A stretch of 64,000 nt of DNA from RGIG5612 sp963591145 (GTDB lineage Bacteria; Bacillota; Clostridia; Lachnospirales; Lachnospiraceae). Numbering within the stretch: position 1 is the first letter of the stretch; every line of letters starts with the position of its first letter. The notes beneath the pieces were generated by a model. That model saw nothing but the letters and a program-made list of their open reading frames with translations. It did not search any database and was not told the DNA's origin. The translations under genes were made by a program, and so were the position numbers. Where the stretch lies: the NCBI GenBank assembly GCA_963591145.1, contig CAVARE010000039.1, positions 6,402 to 70,401 of the forward strand, read 5' to 3'. Of the stretch, positions 24,222 through 31,457 are shown piece by piece.

Positions 24222-25544
24222 CTATTCTGCAGTACTTGTCAGATGTTTTGCTTCTATCTCCTCTTCTCCAACAGAAACATTCAATTTCAGAACATTCAGC
24301 GTCTCTTCGCCTGCTGTGAGCGTCAGTTTTACCAGATACTGCGAGCCTTCCTCATCTGTTGACGAACCCAGATAGAGTGCATAAGTCATTCCATCTACGT
24401 CTGCATACAACTTATATGCCTGTGCTCCATCATCATTTGATACAGCCTTCATGCCCAGCGTAATATTGAATACTGAGTTGCCAGCACATTCTCCCGCTAT
24501 AACATATTTAATTTCATCGGCAGAGCTGTCATCAAGCGCTCCGACAATATTAATTGTCTGACCCTGCTGGGTGATATCGCCTACGAGCTCATAGCTCTCG
24601 CTATCATATGTTCCGTTAAATGCCAGCTCTTCTCCATTTTCGACAATAGTGCCTGATATGCTAATGCCTTTATCCCCGGCTGAGAAGTTCATCTTATATG
24701 ACTGCTCACCGTCACCAGCCTCAACGGTCATATTCATGCCATCTTCGTCTGACTGCATTTCGAGCTTCTCATAAACTTCTCCGCTTGTGGCAGCAATAGA
24801 ATATGAAACATCTCCAGAAGCTGCTATAACACATTTGCAGTTTATATCTCCATCGATATCGTCTGCGCTGAGATTCTTAATCTCTTCAGCCAGCTCAGCC
24901 AGCGACTGCTGTATAGCTTCATTACCTCCCTCGATGCCAAACATTTGCCACAGGCTGGTGGATGTAATCGCATCAACTGCTTCATCATTCTGTGACAGAT
25001 CAGAAAGTACGAGCGCGATATATTTAATGAGTGACTCTGTGTCGAATTCAATCGTTATCGTACCGTCATCATCTGCCGTCACGAGACCTTCCTGATTGGC
25101 AAGCAGCAGTATCTGAGTTAATTCTGCTGATAATGCTTCCGACAGTGCCTGCATATCATTCTGGAATTCTTCTGAGCCGAAATACTGCAGGATACCGGAG
25201 GACAGCATCTCTTCCATCGGAAGCTCTATTTCATCCACTTCATCAGATGACTCAATCGCACCGATCAGGTCAGAGTAATATATCTCCGTCAGATTATTCT
25301 TTTCGCCATATACGATGCCTTCACTTCCGATCTGTACTATCAGCTGCGAATCATCCATCTCGTTGTTCACATAGATAACCGTGCATCCGTCATCGTCAGT
25401 TCCGAGCTGTATGCTGCCATCAAATGACTGCTCATCATAAACCTCAAGGCTTCCGCTTATGGTCTGGAAAGTAGATGCAAATGCCGTTGAGGCGCACATG
25501 AGCATCATGGCACAACTTATAATTAATGCTACTATTTTCTTCAT
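24222..25544 (-). CDS. Large secreted acidic protein of unknown function
   Basis: A 440-residue exported protein with a signal peptide (residues 1-24, STAFAS end) and no lipobox, transmembrane tail or LPXTG. It is strongly acidic, rich in Glu, Asp, Ser and Gly. The C-terminal half consists of beta-strand-like repeats (GDGEQSYKMNFSAGDKGISI; GTYDSESYELVGDIT), suggestive of a beta-sandwich or lipocalin-like fold. I recognise no family. The ribosome binding site is GAGAGGAT. The gene is flanked by a palindromic repeat upstream and its own terminator downstream, so it is monocistronic. Confidence 0.75.
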   Translation of the reverse strand: MKKIVALIISCAMMLMCASTAFASTFQTISGSLEVYDEQSFDGSIQLGTDDDGCTVIYVNNEMDDSQLIVQIGSEGIVYGEKNNLTEIYYSDLIGAIESSDEVDEIELPMEEMLSSGILQYFGSEEFQNDMQALSEALSAELTQILLLANQEGLVTADDDGTITIEFDTESLIKYIALVLSDLSQNDEAVDAITSTSLWQMFGIEGGNEAIQQSLAELAEEIKNLSADDIDGDINCKCVIAASGDVSYSIAATSGEVYEKLEMQSDEDGMNMTVEAGDGEQSYKMNFSAGDKGISISGTIVENGEELAFNGTYDSESYELVGDITQQGQTINIVGALDDSSADEIKYVIAGECAGNSVFNITLGMKAVSNDDGAQAYKLYADVDGMTYALYLGSSTDEEGSQYLVKLTLTAGEETLNVLKLNVSVGEEEIEAKHLTSTAE

Positions 25545-25595
25545 TTATTAATCCTCTCTAGATTTCTATCTTTTCGCTGAATTGAAGAGAAACTG

Positions 25596-25686
25596 ACCCG
25601 TGCTGGGACGGCGCAGACACTGCGAGAAAACAATCAGCGAAGGCGTTTTCGAACAGTGTCTGCACGCCGAGGCTCACAGCACGGGT
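25596..25686. repeat. Large palindromic intergenic repeat, family B (copy 2, inverted)
   Basis: A 91-bp hairpin with outer arms ACCCGTGCTG / CAGCACGGGT and inner arms GCAGACACTG / CAGTGTCTGC. On minus the apex is TTCGAAAACGCCTTCGCTGA followed by TTGTTTTCTCGC, one or two bases different from copy 1. The inner stem differs from copy 1 on both sides, so pairing is kept. Confidence 0.87.
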
Positions 25687-25713
25687 TCATTATATTCTTC
25701 CTTTAAAGTAACC

Positions 25714-25750
25714 AAAGAAAATCCTCACATACCATAAAATATGTGAGGAT
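25714..25750 (-). terminator. Terminator of the cupin-ACP-pta unit
   Basis: ATCCTCACATA / TATGTGAGGAT perfect 11-bp arms (25750-25740 and 25731-25721 on minus) followed by TTTCTTT, 17 bp past the pta stop. Confidence 0.9.
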
Positions 25751-25766
25751 AATATGCAGTTATTAA

Positions 25767-26777
25767 TTAGTCATTCTTTTTAGCATTTGCAGCACGTACG
25801 CAGCACATAACGATGTTTCCTACTAATTCAGAAACAGGTGCTGAACGTGAGCAGTCAGAAGCGATCTTCTTGAAGCCCTGTACGAATGGTCCCGGTGCAT
25901 CAGCATGAGCGAAGAACTGAACCAGTTTAACGCCGATGTTGCCGACATTGATATCTGGCCAGATAATGATATTTGCCTTACCTGCAACCTTAGATTCTCT
26001 CTTAACCTTCTTAGCTGCTACCTTAGGGTCGATAGCTGCATCCAGCTGGAACTCACCATCAATTGCCAGGTCAGGACGACGCTCATTTGCAATACGTACA
26101 GACTCTCTAACGTCATCAACCATCTCATGCTCCATACTTCCATCTGTTGAGAATGAAAGCATAGCGCATCTCGGCTCCCATCCGAACAGGTCTCTAACTG
26201 TTTCACATGATGAGATAGCGATTGAAGCACGCTCAGCAGGGGTTGGCTTGGTGCATACAGCGCTGTCGCCGAAGAGAAGGTACTGGCCTTCTGAGCCTTC
26301 GAAGCCAGGAATGATGAACAGACCTGTTGATGAAGGTGTATCGATGCCATCCTTAAGGCCGATGATTGTTGTAGCTGCAAGGATAACATCACCTGTTGTA
26401 TGAACAAGACCTGCAAATGTTACATCTGCCATGCCGATGCATTCCATAACCATGGCTGTATACATAGCATCCTTGCTCTTTCTGTTAAGAGCCTTGATTG
26501 ACAGATCATCTGAATATTCAGCGATATATTTCTCGAAGATCTCATTTTTCTTATCAGCATCGTTGTTGTCGAAAATCTCCATACCCGAGATATCAACGCC
26601 AGCTTCCTTAGCTGCTGCCTGAATAGCTTCAGGATCACCAACGAGGATAGGCTTGCAATAGCCATTCTTAACGGCTTCGTTAACAGCCTGAAGCATCTTA
26701 GGATCATCAGCTTCCGGGAAAGCTACAACCTGTGGATCTGCCTTAGCCTGCTCGTAAATCTTAGTCATTAAATCCAT
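25767..26777 (-). CDS. pta: Phosphate acetyltransferase
   Basis: A 336-residue PTA_PTB family enzyme of normal length, interconverting acetyl-CoA and acetyl phosphate. Visible family features: FPEADDPKMLQAVNEA at the N-terminus, SSTGLFIIPGFEG, FGDSAVCTKPTPAERASIAI and ANIIIWPDINVGNIGVKL with the CoA-site residues. Codons are the biased set of highly expressed genes (GCT, GGT, AAG). No acetate kinase gene is adjacent; instead it is the last gene of a unit with an acyl-carrier-like protein and a cupin. The ribosome binding site is AAGGAG, 10 nt from ATG. Confidence 0.95.
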   Translation of the reverse strand: MDLMTKIYEQAKADPQVVAFPEADDPKMLQAVNEAVKNGYCKPILVGDPEAIQAAAKEAGVDISGMEIFDNNDADKKNEIFEKYIAEYSDDLSIKALNRKSKDAMYTAMVMECIGMADVTFAGLVHTTGDVILAATTIIGLKDGIDTPSSTGLFIIPGFEGSEGQYLLFGDSAVCTKPTPAERASIAISSCETVRDLFGWEPRCAMLSFSTDGSMEHEMVDDVRESVRIANERRPDLAIDGEFQLDAAIDPKVAAKKVKRESKVAGKANIIIWPDINVGNIGVKLVQFFAHADAPGPFVQGFKKIASDCSRSAPVSELVGNIVMCCVRAANAKKND

Positions 26778-26801
26778 AATTAAAATTCTCCTTTACAATC
26801 C

Positions 26802-26834
26802 AAAACAGCCTGGCATCGTAAAAATGCCAAGCTG
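26802..26834 (-). terminator. Terminator-like hairpin between the ACP and pta genes
   Basis: CAGCTTGGCAT / ATGCCAGGCTG arms (minus, 26834-26805) followed by TTTT, 30 bp past the ACP-like stop and just before the pta ribosome binding site. It may reduce read-through so that pta is made at a lower level, or mark a processing site. Confidence 0.6.
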
Positions 26835-26863
26835 TCAGTTACATATTTATTTGGCTTGAATAA

Positions 26864-27112
26864 TTATTCGTCGCAAAGCTCTGCAATGTATTCAGCTGCA
26901 TCAGCAAATGTAGCCTTTCTATTGAACTCCATGTAAGGAACCTCAACATCGAACTCATCCTCAAGTGTTGTTGTGAACTGTACGATATGAGCAGATTTGC
27001 ATCCTAAGTCATCCTTAAATTTTGTTTCTGGGCCTAATGTAGAAGGATCAAGCTTGAACATCTTAGCAGCCTTGTCTACAAGAATTTTGATTACATTCTC
27101 TCTAAATTCCAT
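26864..27112 (-). CDS. Acyl-carrier-like protein with altered phosphopantetheine motif
   Basis: An 82-residue four-helix acyl carrier protein homologue. The start is ATG 27112-27110, with AAGGAAG upstream. The carrier serine is S40, but the motif reads LGCKSAHIV instead of the usual LGxDSL: the Asp before Ser is K39. That Asp normally helps the phosphopantetheinyl transferase, so either a special transferase modifies it or it is not modified. It lies between a cupin and pta, not in a fatty-acid cluster, and uses highly biased codons. A role in a specialised acyl transfer is inference. Confidence 0.82.
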   Translation of the reverse strand: MEFRENVIKILVDKAAKMFKLDPSTLGPETKFKDDLGCKSAHIVQFTTTLEDEFDVEVPYMEFNRKATFADAAEYIAELCDE

Positions 27113-27153
27113 TAATATTGCTTCCTTTCTTATTCCATCATTTATACTAAATC

Positions 27154-27182
27154 GAGGAAAGCTCATGTATTGAGTTTTCCTC
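27154..27182 (-). other. Hairpin between the cupin and ACP genes
   Basis: GAGGAAAACTCA pairs with TGAGCTTTCCTC on minus (27182-27154), with one mismatch. There is no T run. It is probably an mRNA-stabilising or processing structure inside the unit. Confidence 0.55.
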
Positions 27183-27192
27183 TCAAAATTAA

Positions 27193-27549
27193 TTAGTTCT
27201 GTGCTGGTAACAGGATAACAAGCATCTGTGCTGTGTCTGGTCCAACGTTAGTAACGTTCTTAGGTGAACCACCAGCGATATGAACGCTGTCACCATCTGT
27301 AAGAAGTGTTTCTACTCCGTCCTCGCCCTTGAACATCATCTGTCCGTGAAGGATGTAGTAGATAGATTCAGCTGGGTTAGCTGCAAAATCTGTGCCGCCG
27401 CCTGCTGGAAGGAAATGTGTTAAACCATTGATCAGTCTGCCGCCATCAACGTCCTTAGGATCGTGAAGTCTTGTGCACTTGCAATCATTGTGTCCAGGTG
27501 CTGTATAAGTATAGTAAGCATCTTTTTTTGTAATCTTATAACCTGCCAT
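27193..27549 (-). CDS. Single-domain cupin protein, metal ligands missing
   Basis: A 118-residue cupin starting at ATG 27549-27547 with a perfect AGGAGG 9 nt upstream. The beta-barrel pattern is clear (ESIYYILHGQMMF; LLTDGDSVHIAGGSPKNVTNVG), but the HxH pair of cupin motif 1 is replaced (GGTDFAANPAES), so it probably binds a ligand without the usual metal site. The sequence resembles the ureidoglycine-aminohydrolase-like cupins in general shape only. First gene of the cupin-ACP-pta unit behind a good promoter; codon bias indicates high expression. Confidence 0.82.
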   Translation of the reverse strand: MAGYKITKKDAYYTYTAPGHNDCKCTRLHDPKDVDGGRLINGLTHFLPAGGGTDFAANPAESIYYILHGQMMFKGEDGVETLLTDGDSVHIAGGSPKNVTNVGPDTAQMLVILLPAQN

Positions 27550-27608
27550 TGTTATATTCCTCCTAAAATTATTTAACATATAAACTGAATTAAAAATAAT
27601 CCTTGATA

Positions 27609-27637
27609 ACTATAGCACATACCTCCAGAATATACAA
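27609..27637 (-). promoter_or_regulatory. Promoter of the cupin-ACP-pta unit
   Basis: On minus, -35 TTGTAT (27637-27632), 17 bp, -10 TATAGT (27614-27609), leader of about 53 nt to the cupin start. Confidence 0.65.
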
Positions 27638-27673
27638 ACACAGATTTTTTATTATTTTCTGTTATCTGCATGT

Positions 27674-28486
27674 TCATCTATAATCTGTTGTTTGCCTGCC
27701 GATCGGTCGGATGGCGAAGAAATATATCGTCCATGCGGCCGCAAGCGTTACCAGCATTTCCAGCACATACATCCACACATGACTGTATTCCAGTCCTGAA
27801 TACGTAAGCACAACAGATATGGCATTTGCCCCCATATGAACCGCAATAGAGGCCCACAGATTTCTGACCTGATAATATGCTGCGCTGCTCAGCATTCCTA
27901 TGAAAAAGGCGAAAAGGCCCTGAGTCAGATTGAAATGATATACCCCGAACAGCGCTGCGCTGATAAGTGCAGCTATCCAGTATCCGCCCAGATATTTCTC
28001 GATCCTTCTATATATAATTCCTCTGAACAGAAGCTCTTCAGACAACGGTGCCAGTATCACAACCTGAATCGTTACCAGCACTGCATCTGCCGAAAATATT
28101 GTTTTAGACAGCTCGTTATAGCTCGAGCCCAGAAGTCCATCCAGATTCAGAAATGACACGGCCTCACTAAGACCGCGGGATGCCAACACTCCCATGATAA
28201 AAATCAGCAGCATATACCATGGCTTTTTTATCACATAATCAGACCTTGGGTTAAAGTCATTCTTAAATATCCTGTAAAGCAGCGGTATGGAAATAATCAG
28301 AAATACCATGGTTGCGATGGTTTGAGCATTTCGCATAAGCCATGAATTTTCGCCGCCTGCGACAGGCGCCCATGCCACCAGGAGCATCTGCACCAGCCAG
28401 ACAATAATCACATCCAGCAGCAGATACATTATAGGAGGATATATTATCCGCCAGATTTTTCGCCAAATAGTATCTTCCATCATCAT
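27674..28486 (-). CDS. CPBP family intramembrane metalloprotease
   Basis: A 270-residue membrane protein of the CAAX-protease/bacteriocin-processing (CPBP, Abi) family. About seven or eight membrane segments. Motif 1 SEELLFRG holds E150, E151 and R155; the motif 2 region FGVYHF holds H184. Such proteins cleave prenylated or peptide substrates, or protect against self-made bacteriocins; no peptide gene is visible nearby. Its start overlaps the stop of the esterase gene by 4 bp, so they are co-translated. The alternating ATG ATG ATG start leaves the exact first residue uncertain by one or two. Confidence 0.85.
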   Translation of the reverse strand: MMMEDTIWRKIWRIIYPPIMYLLLDVIIVWLVQMLLVAWAPVAGGENSWLMRNAQTIATMVFLIISIPLLYRIFKNDFNPRSDYVIKKPWYMLLIFIMGVLASRGLSEAVSFLNLDGLLGSSYNELSKTIFSADAVLVTIQVVILAPLSEELLFRGIIYRRIEKYLGGYWIAALISAALFGVYHFNLTQGLFAFFIGMLSSAAYYQVRNLWASIAVHMGANAISVVLTYSGLEYSHVWMYVLEMLVTLAAAWTIYFFAIRPIGRQTTDYR

Positions 28487-29283
28487 TCCGCGAATATATC
28501 TCCTTCATTCAGCCAGTCCAGGCATTCCTTGACATGCTCATCCCAGAATCTCCACGTATGCTCTCCAGGATATGTTCTGAATTCATTGTCAATCTTAAGC
28601 TCGTCTAATTTATTCATGAATTCCTCATTATCCCTCACCATATGATCCTGGTCTGCAATGATAACAAGAATTTTCGGAAGCTTGGTGCCGCTTTCGGCTG
28701 CCTTCTGTGCAATTACTTTCAGATCAAGATCTGAGCCTGTCAGCTCCTTCCAGTCACCTAATATATAATCAGGCAGTACGCCCATCGCTCCTGCAAATCT
28801 CGCGGAAAATTCTATGTCAGAGGTAGGAGACATAGATATTACCTTGGAAAACATCTCAGGATATGAAAGTCCAAATCTCAATGCGCCGTATCCGCCCATA
28901 CTCATTCCCCACAGGAAGTTATCCTCCCGCTTTTCCGAAAGTGGAAACAGGGCTCTTACGAATCCCATCAGCTCCTGTGTTATAAAGTCTGAATAATTGG
29001 CGCCGTAGACTGTATTAATATAGAAATTATTGCCGCAGCTGGGAATGACCAGTGCCATGCCCGCGTCCTGCGCCAGACGCACTACGTTCGTATTTTCCAC
29101 CCACTGCGCACCGCTGTCCATCATGCCATGCAGCAGAAATATTGTCTTAAATGGTTCAAATGTATATCTTTCCTTATAATCGCTCACGGGATTCATAAAA
29201 TTATCCCGACTCGGAAGATATACCTTTACATTAACACGTGTTCTTAAAATTCCTGACTCAAAATTACAATCGAAGGATATCAT
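28483..29283 (-). CDS. Intracellular esterase (esterase D / tributyrin-esterase type)
   Basis: A 266-residue alpha/beta hydrolase of the putative esterase family, without a signal peptide. Catalytic S128 in WGMSMGGYG, acid D211 or D213 (IADQDH), base H242 (GEHTWRFW). The oxyanion-side motif FLLHGMMDSG is at 49-58. It would deacylate short-chain esters in the cytoplasm. The start ATG 29283-29281 has GAGG and AAGGAG just upstream, unlike the ATG nine codons earlier. It shares a 4-bp overlap with the CPBP protease gene. Confidence 0.87.
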   Translation of the reverse strand: MISFDCNFESGILRTRVNVKVYLPSRDNFMNPVSDYKERYTFEPFKTIFLLHGMMDSGAQWVENTNVVRLAQDAGMALVIPSCGNNFYINTVYGANYSDFITQELMGFVRALFPLSEKREDNFLWGMSMGGYGALRFGLSYPEMFSKVISMSPTSDIEFSARFAGAMGVLPDYILGDWKELTGSDLDLKVIAQKAAESGTKLPKILVIIADQDHMVRDNEEFMNKLDELKIDNEFRTYPGEHTWRFWDEHVKECLDWLNEGDIFAE

Positions 29284-29355
29284 TTGCCTCGTTACTCCTT
29301 GTTTATCCATCCATCAATCTGAAAGGCAGTATTCTTGCCTATCGTTTTTATGATT

Positions 29356-30621
29356 TCAGGCTTGTTTTGCTCTTATTATTTCAAATGTATTTAATTCAGT
29401 TCCAAAATTTACATAGAATTTCTGCTTTGAATGCGGGCATGACTCGATATGATTTCTGTCTTCATCAAGCATGTCCAGAACGGTTACTTCTGTATTCTCG
29501 CCGTTATGCCTCATTATTTCTACCTTATCGCCTACACAGAATTTGTTCTTCTGCTCTAACATATAGTAGACCTGGCCATCCTCAGAGATATATTTCTTAT
29601 CCGCGTCAGCCATACCCAGGTAGATCCATTCCTTCACATATGTGTTGGCATCATATATCTGTGTCGTCTGATCAGGCTTACCGAAGAAAAATCCTGTCGT
29701 ATATTCTCTATATGTGCACTTGGAGATCTCATTTCTGTAAAAATCAAGACGTGACCTATAATATTCAGGATCCTTAAGATAATCATCAATTGCCAAACGA
29801 TATGTACGGGCAACGCTCGCCACATACAACGCGCTCTTCATACGACCCTCAACCTTGAGGCTGTCTATGCCGGCCTCCAGGATCTCAGGGATATATTCGA
29901 TCATACACAGATCCTTAGAATTAAAAATATATGTACCTCTTTCATTTTCAACAACAGGCATATATTCACCTGGACGTTTCTCCTCTACAACAGAATATTT
30001 CCATCTGCAAGGATGTGTGCAGTCACCCATGTTGCCGCTTCGTCCCGTCATATAGGCAGACAGCAGACATCTGCCAGAATAAGAGATGCACATCGCGCCA
30101 TGGATGAAGGATTCAATCTCCATATCCGCAGGAATCTTCTCTCTTAATTCCTTTATCTCCTTAAGACTCAATTCCCTGGCGCTCACTACTCTGGTCGCAC
30201 CCAGATCATGCCAGAAATTATATGTACCATAATTAGTATTATTTGCCTGAGTGCTTATATGAATATCAATCTCAGGAACTATCTTTCTGGCCAGAGTAAA
30301 CAGACCCGGGTCCGAGATAATAAGCGCATCCGGCTTGATTTCCTTCAGCTCAGTGAAATATTTCTCTGCCTCATCCAGATCCTTATTATGAGCCAATATA
30401 TTGGCTGTTACATATACCTTGACGCCGTGTTCATGTGCAAATGCTATTCCAGCCTTCATGTCCTCAGGCGAGAAATTATGCGCATTTGCCCTGAGTGAAA
30501 ATGCTTCACCACCGATATATACCGCGTCAGCGCCGTACATGACAGCCACCTTAAGTACAGGCAGCGAGCCTGCCGGTATTAATAATTCTGGTTTTTTATT
30601 TTTAAGATTATTGCCTTCCAC
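29356..30621 (-). CDS. trhP: U32-family tRNA hydroxylation protein (TrhP type)
   Basis: A 421-residue peptidase U32 family protein. The signature ESFIHGAMCISYSGRCLLS starts at about residue 170; four cysteines C178, C185, C201 and C205 probably hold an iron-sulfur cluster. Family members (TrhP, RlhA) are RNA hydroxylases dependent on prephenate, not proteases; TrhP makes 5-hydroxyuridine at tRNA position 34. The assignment is supported by the next gene upstream, the methyltransferase TrmR that finishes 5-methoxyuridine. The order matches yrrM-yrrN-yrrO of Bacillus, except that only one U32 gene is present. Confidence 0.9.
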   Translation of the reverse strand: MEGNNLKNKKPELLIPAGSLPVLKVAVMYGADAVYIGGEAFSLRANAHNFSPEDMKAGIAFAHEHGVKVYVTANILAHNKDLDEAEKYFTELKEIKPDALIISDPGLFTLARKIVPEIDIHISTQANNTNYGTYNFWHDLGATRVVSARELSLKEIKELREKIPADMEIESFIHGAMCISYSGRCLLSAYMTGRSGNMGDCTHPCRWKYSVVEEKRPGEYMPVVENERGTYIFNSKDLCMIEYIPEILEAGIDSLKVEGRMKSALYVASVARTYRLAIDDYLKDPEYYRSRLDFYRNEISKCTYREYTTGFFFGKPDQTTQIYDANTYVKEWIYLGMADADKKYISEDGQVYYMLEQKNKFCVGDKVEIMRHNGENTEVTVLDMLDEDRNHIESCPHSKQKFYVNFGTELNTFEIIRAKQA

Positions 30622-30642
30622 AGATAGTTCCTCTCTGATTTC

Positions 30643-31338
30643 TTATTTAATGCCGCAAATACACGTGCTCTCTTGTAAATCAATCACCTTATCACAGATG
30701 TCACCTGCGTTATTCTTGTACGCCAGCACCACCCCGTCTCCGATGGTTATAATACTGGTGGTAAGCTCTGGCATATGCTTGACTTCCCAGATAAATTCCC
30801 TCATCCTGCTATGTATAGTTCTCTGCCGCCTCGGTGTTACATATCTTGACCTTATCAGTTCCCCGTCCTGAAGAACATTATCCGCCAGCAATATGCCGCC
30901 TTCATTAAGAAGTCTCAGCAGATCCGGCAGCATCACGATATACTGTGCCTTAGCAGCATCCAGGAATATCATATCGAATCCTTCCTGCAGGTTCTTGATA
31001 TTCTGAACAGCATCGCCTTCGATGAGCTTGATATTGTCATGCCCTGCCAGATTCTTCCTGGCTTCCTGAAGTCTGGGCTCGTAATTTTCCATAGTGACTA
31101 TCTGAGTTTCTTCCAGGCATTCATTCATAAATAGCGTCGAATATCCTATCGCTGTTCCAATCTCCAGGATCCTCTTAGGCCTGTTCATCTTAAGCAAAAC
31201 CTTCATGAAGGATTCCATCTCCTGCCTTATGATCGGCACATCATGCTCTTCGGCATATTCCCGCAGCTCAGCCAAATATCCAGGTGCATCCGGATCCAGG
31301 GAATGTATATATGCTGTTATGTTTTGATCAACTATCAT
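30643..31338 (-). CDS. trmR: O-methyltransferase, tRNA 5-hydroxyuridine methyltransferase TrmR type
   Basis: A 231-residue class I SAM-dependent O-methyltransferase of the COMT-like family (PF01596): SAM motif RILEIGTAIGYST, metal-binding FDMIFLDAAKAQY and GGILLADNVLQDG. In Bacillus the protein from this gene position methylates ho5U34 to mo5U34 in tRNA. The start is ATG 31338-31336; longer frames run into repeat-like sequence and lack a ribosome binding site, but the chosen ATG also has none, and a TATAAT overlaps it, so initiation is uncertain. Adjacent to trhP with a 21-bp gap. Confidence 0.87.
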   Translation of the reverse strand: MIVDQNITAYIHSLDPDAPGYLAELREYAEEHDVPIIRQEMESFMKVLLKMNRPKRILEIGTAIGYSTLFMNECLEETQIVTMENYEPRLQEARKNLAGHDNIKLIEGDAVQNIKNLQEGFDMIFLDAAKAQYIVMLPDLLRLLNEGGILLADNVLQDGELIRSRYVTPRRQRTIHSRMREFIWEVKHMPELTTSIITIGDGVVLAYKNNAGDICDKVIDLQESTCICGIK

Positions 31339-31398
31339 TATATCTAAAATATTGCCATTTATCCGCGTGCCGGGACGGCTCACAACATTCTCTACCGA

Positions 31399-31432
31399 AA
31401 GACAGGATTGTTGATCACAACAATCCTGTCTT
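31399..31432 (-). terminator. Perfect 15-bp hairpin between the mltG-like gene and trmR
   Basis: AAGACAGGATTGTTG / CAACAATCCTGTCTT with a 4-nt loop, 25 bp past the stop of the mltG-like gene. On minus it is followed by TCGG, only a weak U tract, so termination may be partial. Confidence 0.6.
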
Positions 31433-31457
31433 AAAATTACACGAATCTAAAATCTTC

